Shown here: positions 7,617 through 14,884 of the stretch, in pieces
How the letters are laid out: the number at the start of each line of letters is the position of its first letter
How positions within the stretch are numbered: position 1 is the first letter of the stretch
Assembly: GCA_050117315.1 (NCBI GenBank)
Contig: JASFMY010000122.1
Location: 1-21,433 of the forward strand
From: JANQIV01 sp050117315
GTDB lineage: Bacteria; Bacteroidota; Ignavibacteria; Ignavibacteriales; Melioribacteraceae
Reading direction: 5' to 3'
DNA: 21,433 bases
The notes under the pieces: generated by a model
Told to the model about the DNA's origin: nothing
The model's input: the letters and a program-made list of their open reading frames with translations, nothing else
Database searches by the model: none
Made by a program: the position numbers and the translations under genes

Positions 7617-9434
7617 TTAAAATTTTTCAAATTCCATATCATCTTGATCTTCGAAATCAACCAATTCGAATTCGTGGTTACGTTTGCTGTTACTTTTTTC
7701 AGGGTTCTTCCCAGATACAAAATTATTTTCAGTATTCTTCTTTTGTTTTAACGGAGTTGTTATTTCACCTCTACTAAGCAATTTTTTATTTTGTTTCTTT
7801 TCTTCATTCCCCAAAGAGAAGAATTCAATTGTATCCTGCAGTTGTTCTGCCTGGCTCAATAGCTCTTCTGCTGTAGACGCTGCTTCTTCCGCTGCTGCAG
7901 CGTTTTGCTGGATTACTTGATTCAACTGTTGTATTGCATTGTTTATTTGTTCCGACCCGCTGTTCTGTTCATTACTCGCAGAAGTAATCTCCTGAACAAG
8001 CTCCGATGTTCTCTGTATATCGGGAACTATCTGCTCAAGCATTGTACCTGCTTTTTCGGCTATCCCTACACTGCTTGCCGATAGCTCGCTTATTTCGCCC
8101 GCCGCCTTCTGACTGCGTTCTGCCAACTTCCTTACCTCTGAGGCTACCACTGCAAAACCTTTGCCGTGTTCACCTGCCCGTGCTGCTTCTATTGCCGCAT
8201 TCAATGCAAGCAGGTTAGTCTGCCTTGCTATTTCTTCTATAATACTTATTTTATTTGCAATTTCTTTCATAGCATCTACTGTTTTGCCAACTGCTTCCCC
8301 GCCTTGCTTTGCATCTTCTGCGGCCTGCAATGCTATTTTTTCCGTTTCATGAGCATTACTTGCATTTTGTTTTATGTTCGCCGACATTTGCTCCATTGAA
8401 GATGATGCTTCTTCTGCTGCCGCTGCTTGCTCTGAAGCACCTTGCGACATTTCCTGCGAGATTGAACTTAATTCTCGACTGCCGCTCGAAACATTTACGG
8501 CTGCAGATTTAACGTTTCCAACTATCCGGCTTAAATTTTCCGTCATGTAATTTAATGAAGTGCCCAGCCTATCAGTTTCATTAGCGACCAGCTTAATATC
8601 CAAATTACCATTCGAGACTTTTTCAGCCATCTCCATTTTTTCTTTTTGTTTAGATATTAGTTTTCTAAATGATTCTGCAAGCCTGCCTACTTCATCATTT
8701 GAGACATGTTTTATTTCTACTTCCGTTTCGCCATCGGTAACTTTCTGGGCAGCATTATCAATATCAACCAGGCTGCTGGAAATATATCTTGATATGGTAA
8801 ATCCAATTATGCCAGTTAACCCAATTACAATTAGAACAAAAAACAGTATTTTATATGTAAGTGAATTGATTTCTGCTTCGACGTCTTCAACATAAATCCC
8901 ACTCCCTACAATCCATTCCCATTCGGCAAATAGTTTTACTGCTGAAATTTTGGCTTCAGGTGCAGATGAGTTGGTTTTTGCCCATATATAGTCGACATAA
9001 CCTTCTCCATTTCTTTTGGCAACGTCAACCATTTCAACAAATATAGCTTTCCCGGTGGGGTCTTTATGGTCTTTAAGTGAATTCCCCTCAAGTTCAGGTT
9101 GAATAGGATGCATTACCATTCTGGGGAATAAATCATTTATCCAGAAATACTCTTCACCGTTGAACTTTATATTTCTTAAGATTTCTTTTGCCTGCTCCTT
9201 GGCTTCATTTTCACTTAAGATTTTGTTCGAATATTTTTGGTAACATTCTGAAATGATATCGTAGGCAACTTTTACAGGCTGTTCAATAGCAGCCCTCTTT
9301 TCTTCATAGAGTTTGGCTTCTACAGAAGGCAACACAAAAAATTGAAATACTATAATAAAAAGTACTAAAGGAATTGTAGCCACTGTAAGTATTTTATAGA
9401 AAATGCCCCAGTCTTTAAATTTAGAAATTTTCAT
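7617..9434 (-). CDS. Methyl-accepting chemotaxis protein with single Cache_2 sensor domain
   Basis: This membrane receptor is 605 aa long. TM1 is about residues 14-35. The periplasmic domain 40-190 has the sCache_2 signature: YFWINDLFPRMVMHP (96-110), GNSLKDHKDPTGKAIFVEMV (117-136), GEGYVDYIWAK (143-153) and EWEWIVGSGIYVEDV (171-185). Proteins of this type often bind small organic acids, but the ligand here is unknown. TM2 is about 194-217, HAMP about 218-270 with a further HAMP-like stretch to 303, and the signalling coiled coil 305-540. The tail is basic then acidic and ends in DDMEFEKF. A GGAGA ribosome binding site lies 7 nt before the ATG. It follows cheA after 98 nt containing a small hairpin. 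Confidence 0.95.
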   Translation of the reverse strand: MKISKFKDWGIFYKILTVATIPLVLFIIVFQFFVLPSVEAKLYEEKRAAIEQPVKVAYDIISECYQKYSNKILSENEAKEQAKEILRNIKFNGEEYFWINDLFPRMVMHPIQPELEGNSLKDHKDPTGKAIFVEMVDVAKRNGEGYVDYIWAKTNSSAPEAKISAVKLFAEWEWIVGSGIYVEDVEAEINSLTYKILFFVLIVIGLTGIIGFTISRYISSSLVDIDNAAQKVTDGETEVEIKHVSNDEVGRLAESFRKLISKQKEKMEMAEKVSNGNLDIKLVANETDRLGTSLNYMTENLSRIVGNVKSAAVNVSSGSRELSSISQEMSQGASEQAAAAEEASSSMEQMSANIKQNASNAHETEKIALQAAEDAKQGGEAVGKTVDAMKEIANKISIIEEIARQTNLLALNAAIEAARAGEHGKGFAVVASEVRKLAERSQKAAGEISELSASSVGIAEKAGTMLEQIVPDIQRTSELVQEITSASNEQNSGSEQINNAIQQLNQVIQQNAAAAEEAASTAEELLSQAEQLQDTIEFFSLGNEEKKQNKKLLSRGEITTPLKQKKNTENNFVSGKNPEKSNSKRNHEFELVDFEDQDDMEFEKF

Positions 9435-9482
9435 ATTGGTGTCTCCATATTATAGCTAACTACTAAGTATTATTTTAATAAA

Positions 9483-9497
9483 GCTTCGTGGTGAAGC
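9483..9497 (-). terminator. Weak terminator-like hairpin between cheA and the Cache MCP
   Basis: On the minus strand GCTTC-ACCAC-GAAGC is followed by TTTATT. The stem has only 5 bp, so complete termination is unlikely. It could attenuate transcription and set a lower level of receptor than kinase. Confidence 0.3.
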
Positions 9498-9532
9498 GAT
9501 CTACTTAATTTTGGTTATTACTAAGCTCATTT

Positions 9533-11569
9533 TTAAACTGCGTAATTATTATACGTGTTCATTTCTTCCATTTCAACCTGCTTAATCAACTTTGAAACGT
9601 CAAGAAGCAGTGCAAGGTTGCCGTCGCCCAATATTGTTAAACCCGATAGCCCGTCAACATGTTTAATAAATCTTCCAAATGATTTAATCACGGTTTGGTG
9701 CTCCCCTATTATTTCATCAACTACAAAACCTGTTCTGGTGTTATTCTCATTTACTATAACTATTTGCTGAATTGAAGGGAGGGAGCCGTTTACTTCAAAC
9801 TTTTCTCTAAGGGAAATATACGGCACTAATTCACCGCGTACGTTTGCAAGATGTTTACCGTTAGAATTTTCAATATCTTTTTCAGTTAGTTCTACACATT
9901 CTTCAACATATGAAAGAGGAATTACAAAATATTCATTTGAAATTTTAACCAGTAAGCCCTCTATTATTGCAAGCGTTAGCGGAAGTTTAAGAATTATAGT
10001 CGTACCGGTATCAGGTTTACTTTCCAGCTCTATAGAACCTCTCAGCGATTCAATCGCTTTTGCAACTACGTCCATACCTACACCACGGCCTGAAACATTA
10101 GTAACTTTCTGCGCTGTTGAAAAACCCGCTGAAAAAATTAACCTGTAAACATCCTTTTCACTAAGTTCATCCTCGGGATTAATCAAACCTTTTTGAACAG
10201 CTTTTTGCTTAATAGATTCAAGGCTGATACCTGCACCATCATCTTTTATTTTTATTATTACGTTAGCCCCCGACTGTTCAGCCGAGAGGAATATTTCCCC
10301 AGTTTCCGGTTTCCCCTTTGATCTCCTTATCTCCGGACTTTCAATTCCGTGATCAATACTGTTACGAATAATATGCACCAAAGGATCATTTAAACGTTCA
10401 ATTACATTTTTGTCGAGTTCGGTCTCAGCACCTTCGGTTTCCAACTTCACTTTTTTGCCAAGCTCTCTTGAAAGGTCTCTAACCAACCTGTTAAACTGGC
10501 TGAATGTCGTCCCAATGGGAATCATCCTTATATTCAGCACATTATCTCTAAGATTCCATGTTAATCTTTCAACTTCTTCGGCAATAGAAACCAGTTCGGG
10601 ATCATTATTTTTTTCTGCTGTTTGAGTTAAGTGTGATTGTACGGTAACTAATTCGCCTACCAAATTTACAAGTGTATCCAGCTTTTCGGAGTCCACTTTT
10701 ATTCTGCCCGAAGATTTTACGTTTACCTTTTTATTAGGTATATTTTTTTGTTCTGTTTTTTCTTCTTCTTTTTCATTGGGATCAATTATCTCTTCGAGTT
10801 TAATTTCTTTTTTATTTGCGAGCAGTTCTTTTACCTTTTCATAATATTTACTCTTTAGAAGTCTACCTTTTTCATCAATAACTTTTATCTCAAGTTCGCA
10901 ATCGTCTTCAACAAAAATGAATACATCTTTTATTTCGTTAACATCAGCTTTAGTAGTTAAAACTACATCCCAGTATACATATAGTTTTTCCGGGTCTACT
11001 TCTTTAAGCGGAGGTACTTCATCAAAGTGACAAACGACAATGTGCTCTCCAAGTTCAGCCAGTTCCTGCAGAATAAGCAACGGATTTGAACCTGAGAATA
11101 AAAAATCTTCGTTTGGTTTAAACTTTATTTTATAAGTAATTTGTTTAACGGAATTATTTGGACCTGTCTTTTTATTATCTTTGAACGGCTGTTGTGTATC
11201 CTTAGAGGAATCAGATAACTTTTTAAATTCTATGACCAGTAATGATGTTCCTGCCGTATCTTCTTCGTTATTCAGCATTAAACGTATCTGGTCAATTGAC
11301 TTTAATGTAAGATCTATAATTTCTTTGGAGATTTGAATTTTCCCTGACCGTATTTTATCAAATATATTTTCTATATCGTGGCTAAACTCGGAAATTTTAT
11401 CGAACCCATACATCCCGCTTGAGCCCTTCAGTGTATGCAAGGATCTAAAAGCCTCACCAACATACTCCATATCAAAAGGATTTTTTTCCAGTTCAATAAG
11501 CGCAGACTCCAGGTTCTGTAAAAGTTCCTCTGCTTCTTCAAAATATACTTGCATGTGCTCTTTCTTCAT
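9533..11569 (-). CDS. cheA: CheA, chemotaxis histidine kinase
   Basis: CheA autophosphorylates at the instruction of receptor arrays and passes phosphate to CheY and CheB. P1 (1-120) carries the phospho-histidine H45 in SLHTLKGSSGMYG. Residues 145-255 replace a classical P2 with a conserved-looking module (NPLLILQELAELGEH, 162-176; DVFIFVEDD, 215-223). A Lys/Glu-rich linker follows, then P3 dimerisation helices (288-350), P4 ATPase with N-box DPLVHIIRNSIDHG (395-408), G1 DDGAGI (443-448) and G2 GRGVGMDVV (494-502), and P5 CheW-like (530-665). Length 678 aa is typical. It overlaps cheY by 4 nt (ATGA), so the pair is translationally coupled. An AAGGTG ribosome binding site is present. All phosphotransfer and ATP motifs are intact. 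Confidence 0.97.
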   Translation of the reverse strand: MKKEHMQVYFEEAEELLQNLESALIELEKNPFDMEYVGEAFRSLHTLKGSSGMYGFDKISEFSHDIENIFDKIRSGKIQISKEIIDLTLKSIDQIRLMLNNEEDTAGTSLLVIEFKKLSDSSKDTQQPFKDNKKTGPNNSVKQITYKIKFKPNEDFLFSGSNPLLILQELAELGEHIVVCHFDEVPPLKEVDPEKLYVYWDVVLTTKADVNEIKDVFIFVEDDCELEIKVIDEKGRLLKSKYYEKVKELLANKKEIKLEEIIDPNEKEEEKTEQKNIPNKKVNVKSSGRIKVDSEKLDTLVNLVGELVTVQSHLTQTAEKNNDPELVSIAEEVERLTWNLRDNVLNIRMIPIGTTFSQFNRLVRDLSRELGKKVKLETEGAETELDKNVIERLNDPLVHIIRNSIDHGIESPEIRRSKGKPETGEIFLSAEQSGANVIIKIKDDGAGISLESIKQKAVQKGLINPEDELSEKDVYRLIFSAGFSTAQKVTNVSGRGVGMDVVAKAIESLRGSIELESKPDTGTTIILKLPLTLAIIEGLLVKISNEYFVIPLSYVEECVELTEKDIENSNGKHLANVRGELVPYISLREKFEVNGSLPSIQQIVIVNENNTRTGFVVDEIIGEHQTVIKSFGRFIKHVDGLSGLTILGDGNLALLLDVSKLIKQVEMEEMNTYNNYAV

Positions 11570-11931
11570 CGCAGCACCTTTTTGGTAACACCAATTAATT
11601 GTTCCGGGTTAAAGGGTTTTACAATCCAGCCGGTTGCTCCGGCTTTTTTGCCTTCACTCTTTTTCTCCAGTTGAGACTCCGTTGTAAGCATGATAATAGG
11701 AATGAACCTATATTTTGGCTTTAGCCTTACTTCTTTAATTAACTCAAGTCCGTCCATGACCGGCATATTTAGATCAGTAAAAATCATATTAAAGTCATGC
11801 TGCTCAATTTTATTTAGCGCCTCTTTACCGTTAGATGCTTCAATTACATCGTATCCGGCTTCTTTTAATGTAAAGTTTACCATTTGTCTAATACTTGGAG
11901 AATCATCAACAGTTAGTATTGTTTTTTTCAT
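11566..11931 (-). CDS. cheY: CheY, single-domain response regulator
   Basis: This is a stand-alone receiver of 121 aa that would carry the signal from CheA to the flagellar switch. Acidic pocket D9/D10, phospho-acceptor D53 (IFTDLNMPVMDG), switch T83/T84 and K105 (VKPF) are all present. It starts 2 nt after the STAS gene stop and ends in a 4-nt overlap with cheA. This tight coupling ties it to CheA stoichiometry. No output domain is present. The aromatic switch position normally near residue 106 in CheY is F107 in KPF, with W102 close by. Confidence 0.95.
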   Translation of the reverse strand: MKKTILTVDDSPSIRQMVNFTLKEAGYDVIEASNGKEALNKIEQHDFNMIFTDLNMPVMDGLELIKEVRLKPKYRFIPIIMLTTESQLEKKSEGKKAGATGWIVKPFNPEQLIGVTKKVLR

Positions 11932-11933
11932 TC

Positions 11934-12233
11934 TTACGACCTGATTAATGAAAAATTATTTTTATCGATGCCTGATAGTTGCAGAATCTCTAAAAAAAGC
12001 TTTGAACCATCTTTAATCTCAATCTTCTTTTTATTTTTTATGGCCTGCTTCTGCATGGCTATTAGCAATTGCACATATGACAAATCAATCTCTACTACAT
12101 TAGAATGATCTATTATTATGCTAGCATTGTTTTCCAACGAATGCTCAATTAGTTTTTTAGTTTCTTTAATATTTTGTATGGATAGATCTCCATTTAATTC
12201 CAAAAGCTTTTTACGACTATTTTGTTTAGCCAT
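11934..12233 (-). CDS. STAS-domain protein, anti-sigma-antagonist-like
   Basis: This small cytoplasmic protein of 99 aa has a single STAS fold: strands LLELNGDLSI (10-19) and SIIIDHSNVVEIDLS (38-52), then helix YVQLLIAMQKQA. The serine S52 after EIDL sits where SpoIIAA-type proteins are phosphorylated. STAS proteins are found in some chemotaxis clusters, often without a known partner. No HPK-type anti-sigma kinase or PP2C phosphatase is encoded here. A GGATGGG ribosome binding site precedes the ATG. It lies 21 nt after the two-tip receptor-like gene and 2 nt before cheY, so it is surely co-transcribed. Its role here is inferred only from context. Confidence 0.88.
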   Translation of the reverse strand: MAKQNSRKKLLELNGDLSIQNIKETKKLIEHSLENNASIIIDHSNVVEIDLSYVQLLIAMQKQAIKNKKKIEIKDGSKLFLEILQLSGIDKNNFSLIRS

Positions 12234-12254
12234 TTCCCATCCTTATTTGATTAT

Positions 12255-14060
12255 TTAAAACAAGTCTACGTTGTCACCAAAATCATCATCAGATCCGGTG
12301 TTATGATTTATTTCCGGGTTATTACTTTTGTCATAAATAGAATCGTGAATGTCCCTTTCACTTTTCATCGTATAATTTTCTTTGAGTTTGTTAATGTCTT
12401 CGTTTGATTGCAGCCTTAAATTCTTCTTTACAGGCAATCCGTTTATTACCTTTCCCAAAGCATAAATAACATCTTCAAAAGTCTTGCCTGCTTTGATATG
12501 TAGTTCATTTATATCTTCGGTTTGATCAAAATGTGAATGTGCCACATTAATTAAGGAGTCGTTGCTATCCAGATTAGACATTATTTTGTTTTGTATTTCG
12601 CATAACTTCAAGAAAATATTATTTAATTCTTCTTTTACTTTATTGCTTGAAAGTTCTTTTAGCTTTTCGGAACCGGAGATAAGCAAATCATTAAGTATTC
12701 CCGATTGTTCATTCATTACTTTAAAACTGTTTGTCATCTCCGCTGTTTCTAATTTAGTGCTTACCGATAATTGCTGTATATTTTGTGCCAGTACTCCGAG
12801 GGCGGCCCCTTCGTTACCTAATCGTGCAGCTTTTATTTGGGCATTCACAGATATGAGCTCAATATCTTCATCAATATCTTCTACCTCCTTCACAAAAGAC
12901 GAAAGTATATTCACAGTTTCATTCACATTATTTACCAAGTTTACTATTTCGTTAACACTCTTGGCATTATTGTTAATTATTAATGTTACGTTTCTAATTT
13001 CTTCTTCAATTTGAGCAATGAAGGATTTATTTTTATTATTTTTTACATCAAGCAATTCGATATTCATCCTTTGAAAACTATTCATTAAATTCTCTATCTC
13101 CCTTAGTCTCTCAATCATTTCCATTGTGGCATTCAAGAAGTCTGTCTTGGTGTTTTGAATTTGGGCTTGTTGAATTGAACAAACATTATAAACTGTTGAA
13201 AACCACTTTTCCAGGTCTTCATTTTTTGATTTAAACTGATATTCGTTTTCAACCGCTTTTAATGCCGAACAAATATGGCCGATTTGCTGTTTAGATATGT
13301 CTTGATATTGAAATGATGAAATTAGGCTACTCAATATTTTTGAAATTTCATTTGAATAATTAGAAATGTTCTTGGAGTTATTTTTAGCCTCTACTATTTT
13401 TTGCGAAAAGAGAGAAACTTTCTGCTTGATCCTTTCACATGAATTTAGATCCATGCCATTGCTTTTGTCTTGTAATTGTATTGTCTTTTGTGATACATCT
13501 TCAATTAGTCTTAGTAGCTCATTGGATTTCGAAAAAATTAATTTGATTTTTGTTTCTATTTTGTTTGATTGCGTTTCAACATTAACAGCTAAATTTTGAA
13601 AACCGTTACTTGTCTGTCCTATTCTTGCACTTTCTATCTTGGTTGACAAACCTAGCATTCTTAATCTTTTCACAAAGCCGTTAAAGTTTTCCATTCTTTC
13701 ATTTATTGCTTCAATGTTATCATTTATGCTGAAGATCGAATCTCGAGAAGTGGCCAGCTTTTTTTCTGCTATACTTATAGAGTGATATAATAAATCAATT
13801 ATTTTTTCAAGATTTTTAATATTATCCGATAGATTTTGAGATGAGATAATATTAATGGTTTCTTTTGTATTACCAAGAATACTTTGAATGTTGTTATGAC
13901 TTTTATTTAAAAGTGTACCATACTTGACAAATTTTTCCTCAGTAACCGCCCCTATTTCACTAAGATTTATTATAATACCATTTATTAGTTGATAAAACTC
14001 CTTAATGGAATAATTGTGTCGGCTTTTATTATTGTCGTCAATACTTGAATATATCACCAT
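12255..14060 (-). CDS. Soluble coiled-coil MCP-like protein with two receptor-type tips and a CheZ-like motif
   Basis: This 601-aa cytoplasmic protein has no transmembrane segment, HAMP or sensor domain visible; almost all of it is helical and Asn/Lys/Glu-rich. It contains two hairpin-tip sequences. Tip 1 is LGLSTKIESARIG (136-148) and tip 2 is ISVNAQIKAARLG (403-415); both match the MCP tip consensus LALNAAIEAARAG. Tip 1 keeps the Glu (E143) and Arg (R146) but has Ser for Asn. Tip 2 keeps Asn (N406) and Arg (R413) but has Lys for Glu. Between them FQYQDISKQQIGHI (250-263) resembles the CheZ active helix (QDLTGQ; here D254 and Q258). The acidic tail ends in DNVDLF. It is the first gene of the cluster. 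The ribosome binding site before its ATG is weak. Confidence 0.85.
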   Translation of the reverse strand: MVIYSSIDDNNKSRHNYSIKEFYQLINGIIINLSEIGAVTEEKFVKYGTLLNKSHNNIQSILGNTKETINIISSQNLSDNIKNLEKIIDLLYHSISIAEKKLATSRDSIFSINDNIEAINERMENFNGFVKRLRMLGLSTKIESARIGQTSNGFQNLAVNVETQSNKIETKIKLIFSKSNELLRLIEDVSQKTIQLQDKSNGMDLNSCERIKQKVSLFSQKIVEAKNNSKNISNYSNEISKILSSLISSFQYQDISKQQIGHICSALKAVENEYQFKSKNEDLEKWFSTVYNVCSIQQAQIQNTKTDFLNATMEMIERLREIENLMNSFQRMNIELLDVKNNKNKSFIAQIEEEIRNVTLIINNNAKSVNEIVNLVNNVNETVNILSSFVKEVEDIDEDIELISVNAQIKAARLGNEGAALGVLAQNIQQLSVSTKLETAEMTNSFKVMNEQSGILNDLLISGSEKLKELSSNKVKEELNNIFLKLCEIQNKIMSNLDSNDSLINVAHSHFDQTEDINELHIKAGKTFEDVIYALGKVINGLPVKKNLRLQSNEDINKLKENYTMKSERDIHDSIYDKSNNPEINHNTGSDDDFGDNVDLF

Positions 14061-14454
14061 CAGTAAGCACGTAAGAAAATTATCACTATAGTAAGATTAT
14101 CGGAAGATTTAAGAAAAATATTAGCAGAAAAGTTAAAGACACTATAATTATTTAATTATGAAGCATTAGCATTTATTGGTCAGCTATAGCTCACAAGAGC
14201 TATTATTATCATTAAAAGCCATTATTTTCCAGTAAATTTAAATTACTTAAAAGGGACTACGTTAATATCATATTAGTTAATTTTTGCAAAACAAAATATA
14301 GCAAACGTTTAGAAAATGTAATAAATGCAACAAAAAGTGTAAAATTACAATTTTTGATTTTGAGAAGTAATTCCGGGTGAGCAAAATTTATCCTTTCTAC
14401 CTTATATTTATAGAACATAATTTATGATATACAATAATTTTCACTATAAATGAA
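14061..14454 (-). promoter_or_regulatory. Leader and probable promoter region of the chemotaxis cluster
   Basis: These 394 nt separate the chemotaxis cluster from the next minus-strand gene and contain no gene. They must hold the cluster promoter. Very AT-rich sequence gives several possible -10 elements, and I cannot choose one. On the minus strand TTTACA-17 nt-TACATT (near 14340-14312) is the best sigma70-like candidate, and it is weak. A perfect 7-bp stem with a 4-nt loop (ATAGCTC/GAGCTAT) lies at 14186-14203 in what would be the 5' leader. Confidence 0.4.
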
Positions 14455-14751
14455 TTATAATTTTTCTTCTACGCTTTTTATTTTATCATCCATTGATTGA
14501 GATTTGTCGATCCTTGTTCCAACTTTAATTACAGTAGAAATTCGCGGGGCGCCCATTTTATGAACAGCTTCATGGCACTCTTTTATTGCAGAAAACACAT
14601 CATCCCATTCACCCTCAACATTTGTACCGTTTGCATGCAACTGGTATTTAATTTTTCTTTTATCCAAAACTCTTTGGCACTCTGCAACATACTTTGATAA
14701 GCTAACCCCAACTCCTATCGGAACAACCGTAAAATCTAAAATAACATTCAA
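14455..14751 (-). CDS. MTH1187-family thiamine-binding-like protein
   Basis: This is a 98-aa ferredoxin-like-fold protein of the MTH1187/YqgV (UPF0045) family. Members bind thiamine-type ligands or are of uncertain function. The signatures are VVPIGVGVSLSKYVAECQ near the N-terminus, the LHANGTNVEGEWDDVFSAI block in the middle, and GTRIDKSQSMDDKI near the end. A GAGAGG ribosome binding site lies about 10 nt before the ATG. It follows dcp by 133 nt on the same strand, with an inverted repeat between them. No thiamine gene or TPP riboswitch is visible nearby, so its physiological role here is open. Confidence 0.88.
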   Translation of the reverse strand: MNVILDFTVVPIGVGVSLSKYVAECQRVLDKRKIKYQLHANGTNVEGEWDDVFSAIKECHEAVHKMGAPRISTVIKVGTRIDKSQSMDDKIKSVEEKL

Positions 14752-14821
14752 CTAAAACCTCTCAATTCATCTTAAGGCATTACTAAATACCTGATTATTA
14801 TTTATCACTTATAGTCATTGA

Positions 14822-14855
14822 GTCACTTGTCGTACAATACATGACAACAAGTGAC
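14822..14855. repeat. 9-bp inverted repeat with extra GTCAYTTGT copies
   Basis: GTCACTTGT (14822-14830) and ACAAGTGAC (14847-14855) form a perfect 9-bp stem with a 16-nt loop. A third related copy, ACAAATGAC, follows at 14857-14865. It sits between dcp and the MTH1187-family gene. It could be a processing or termination hairpin after dcp or an operator for the small gene. There is no T-tract. Confidence 0.45.
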
Positions 14856-14884
14856 CACAAATGACCTAATGACAATTTTAATAA

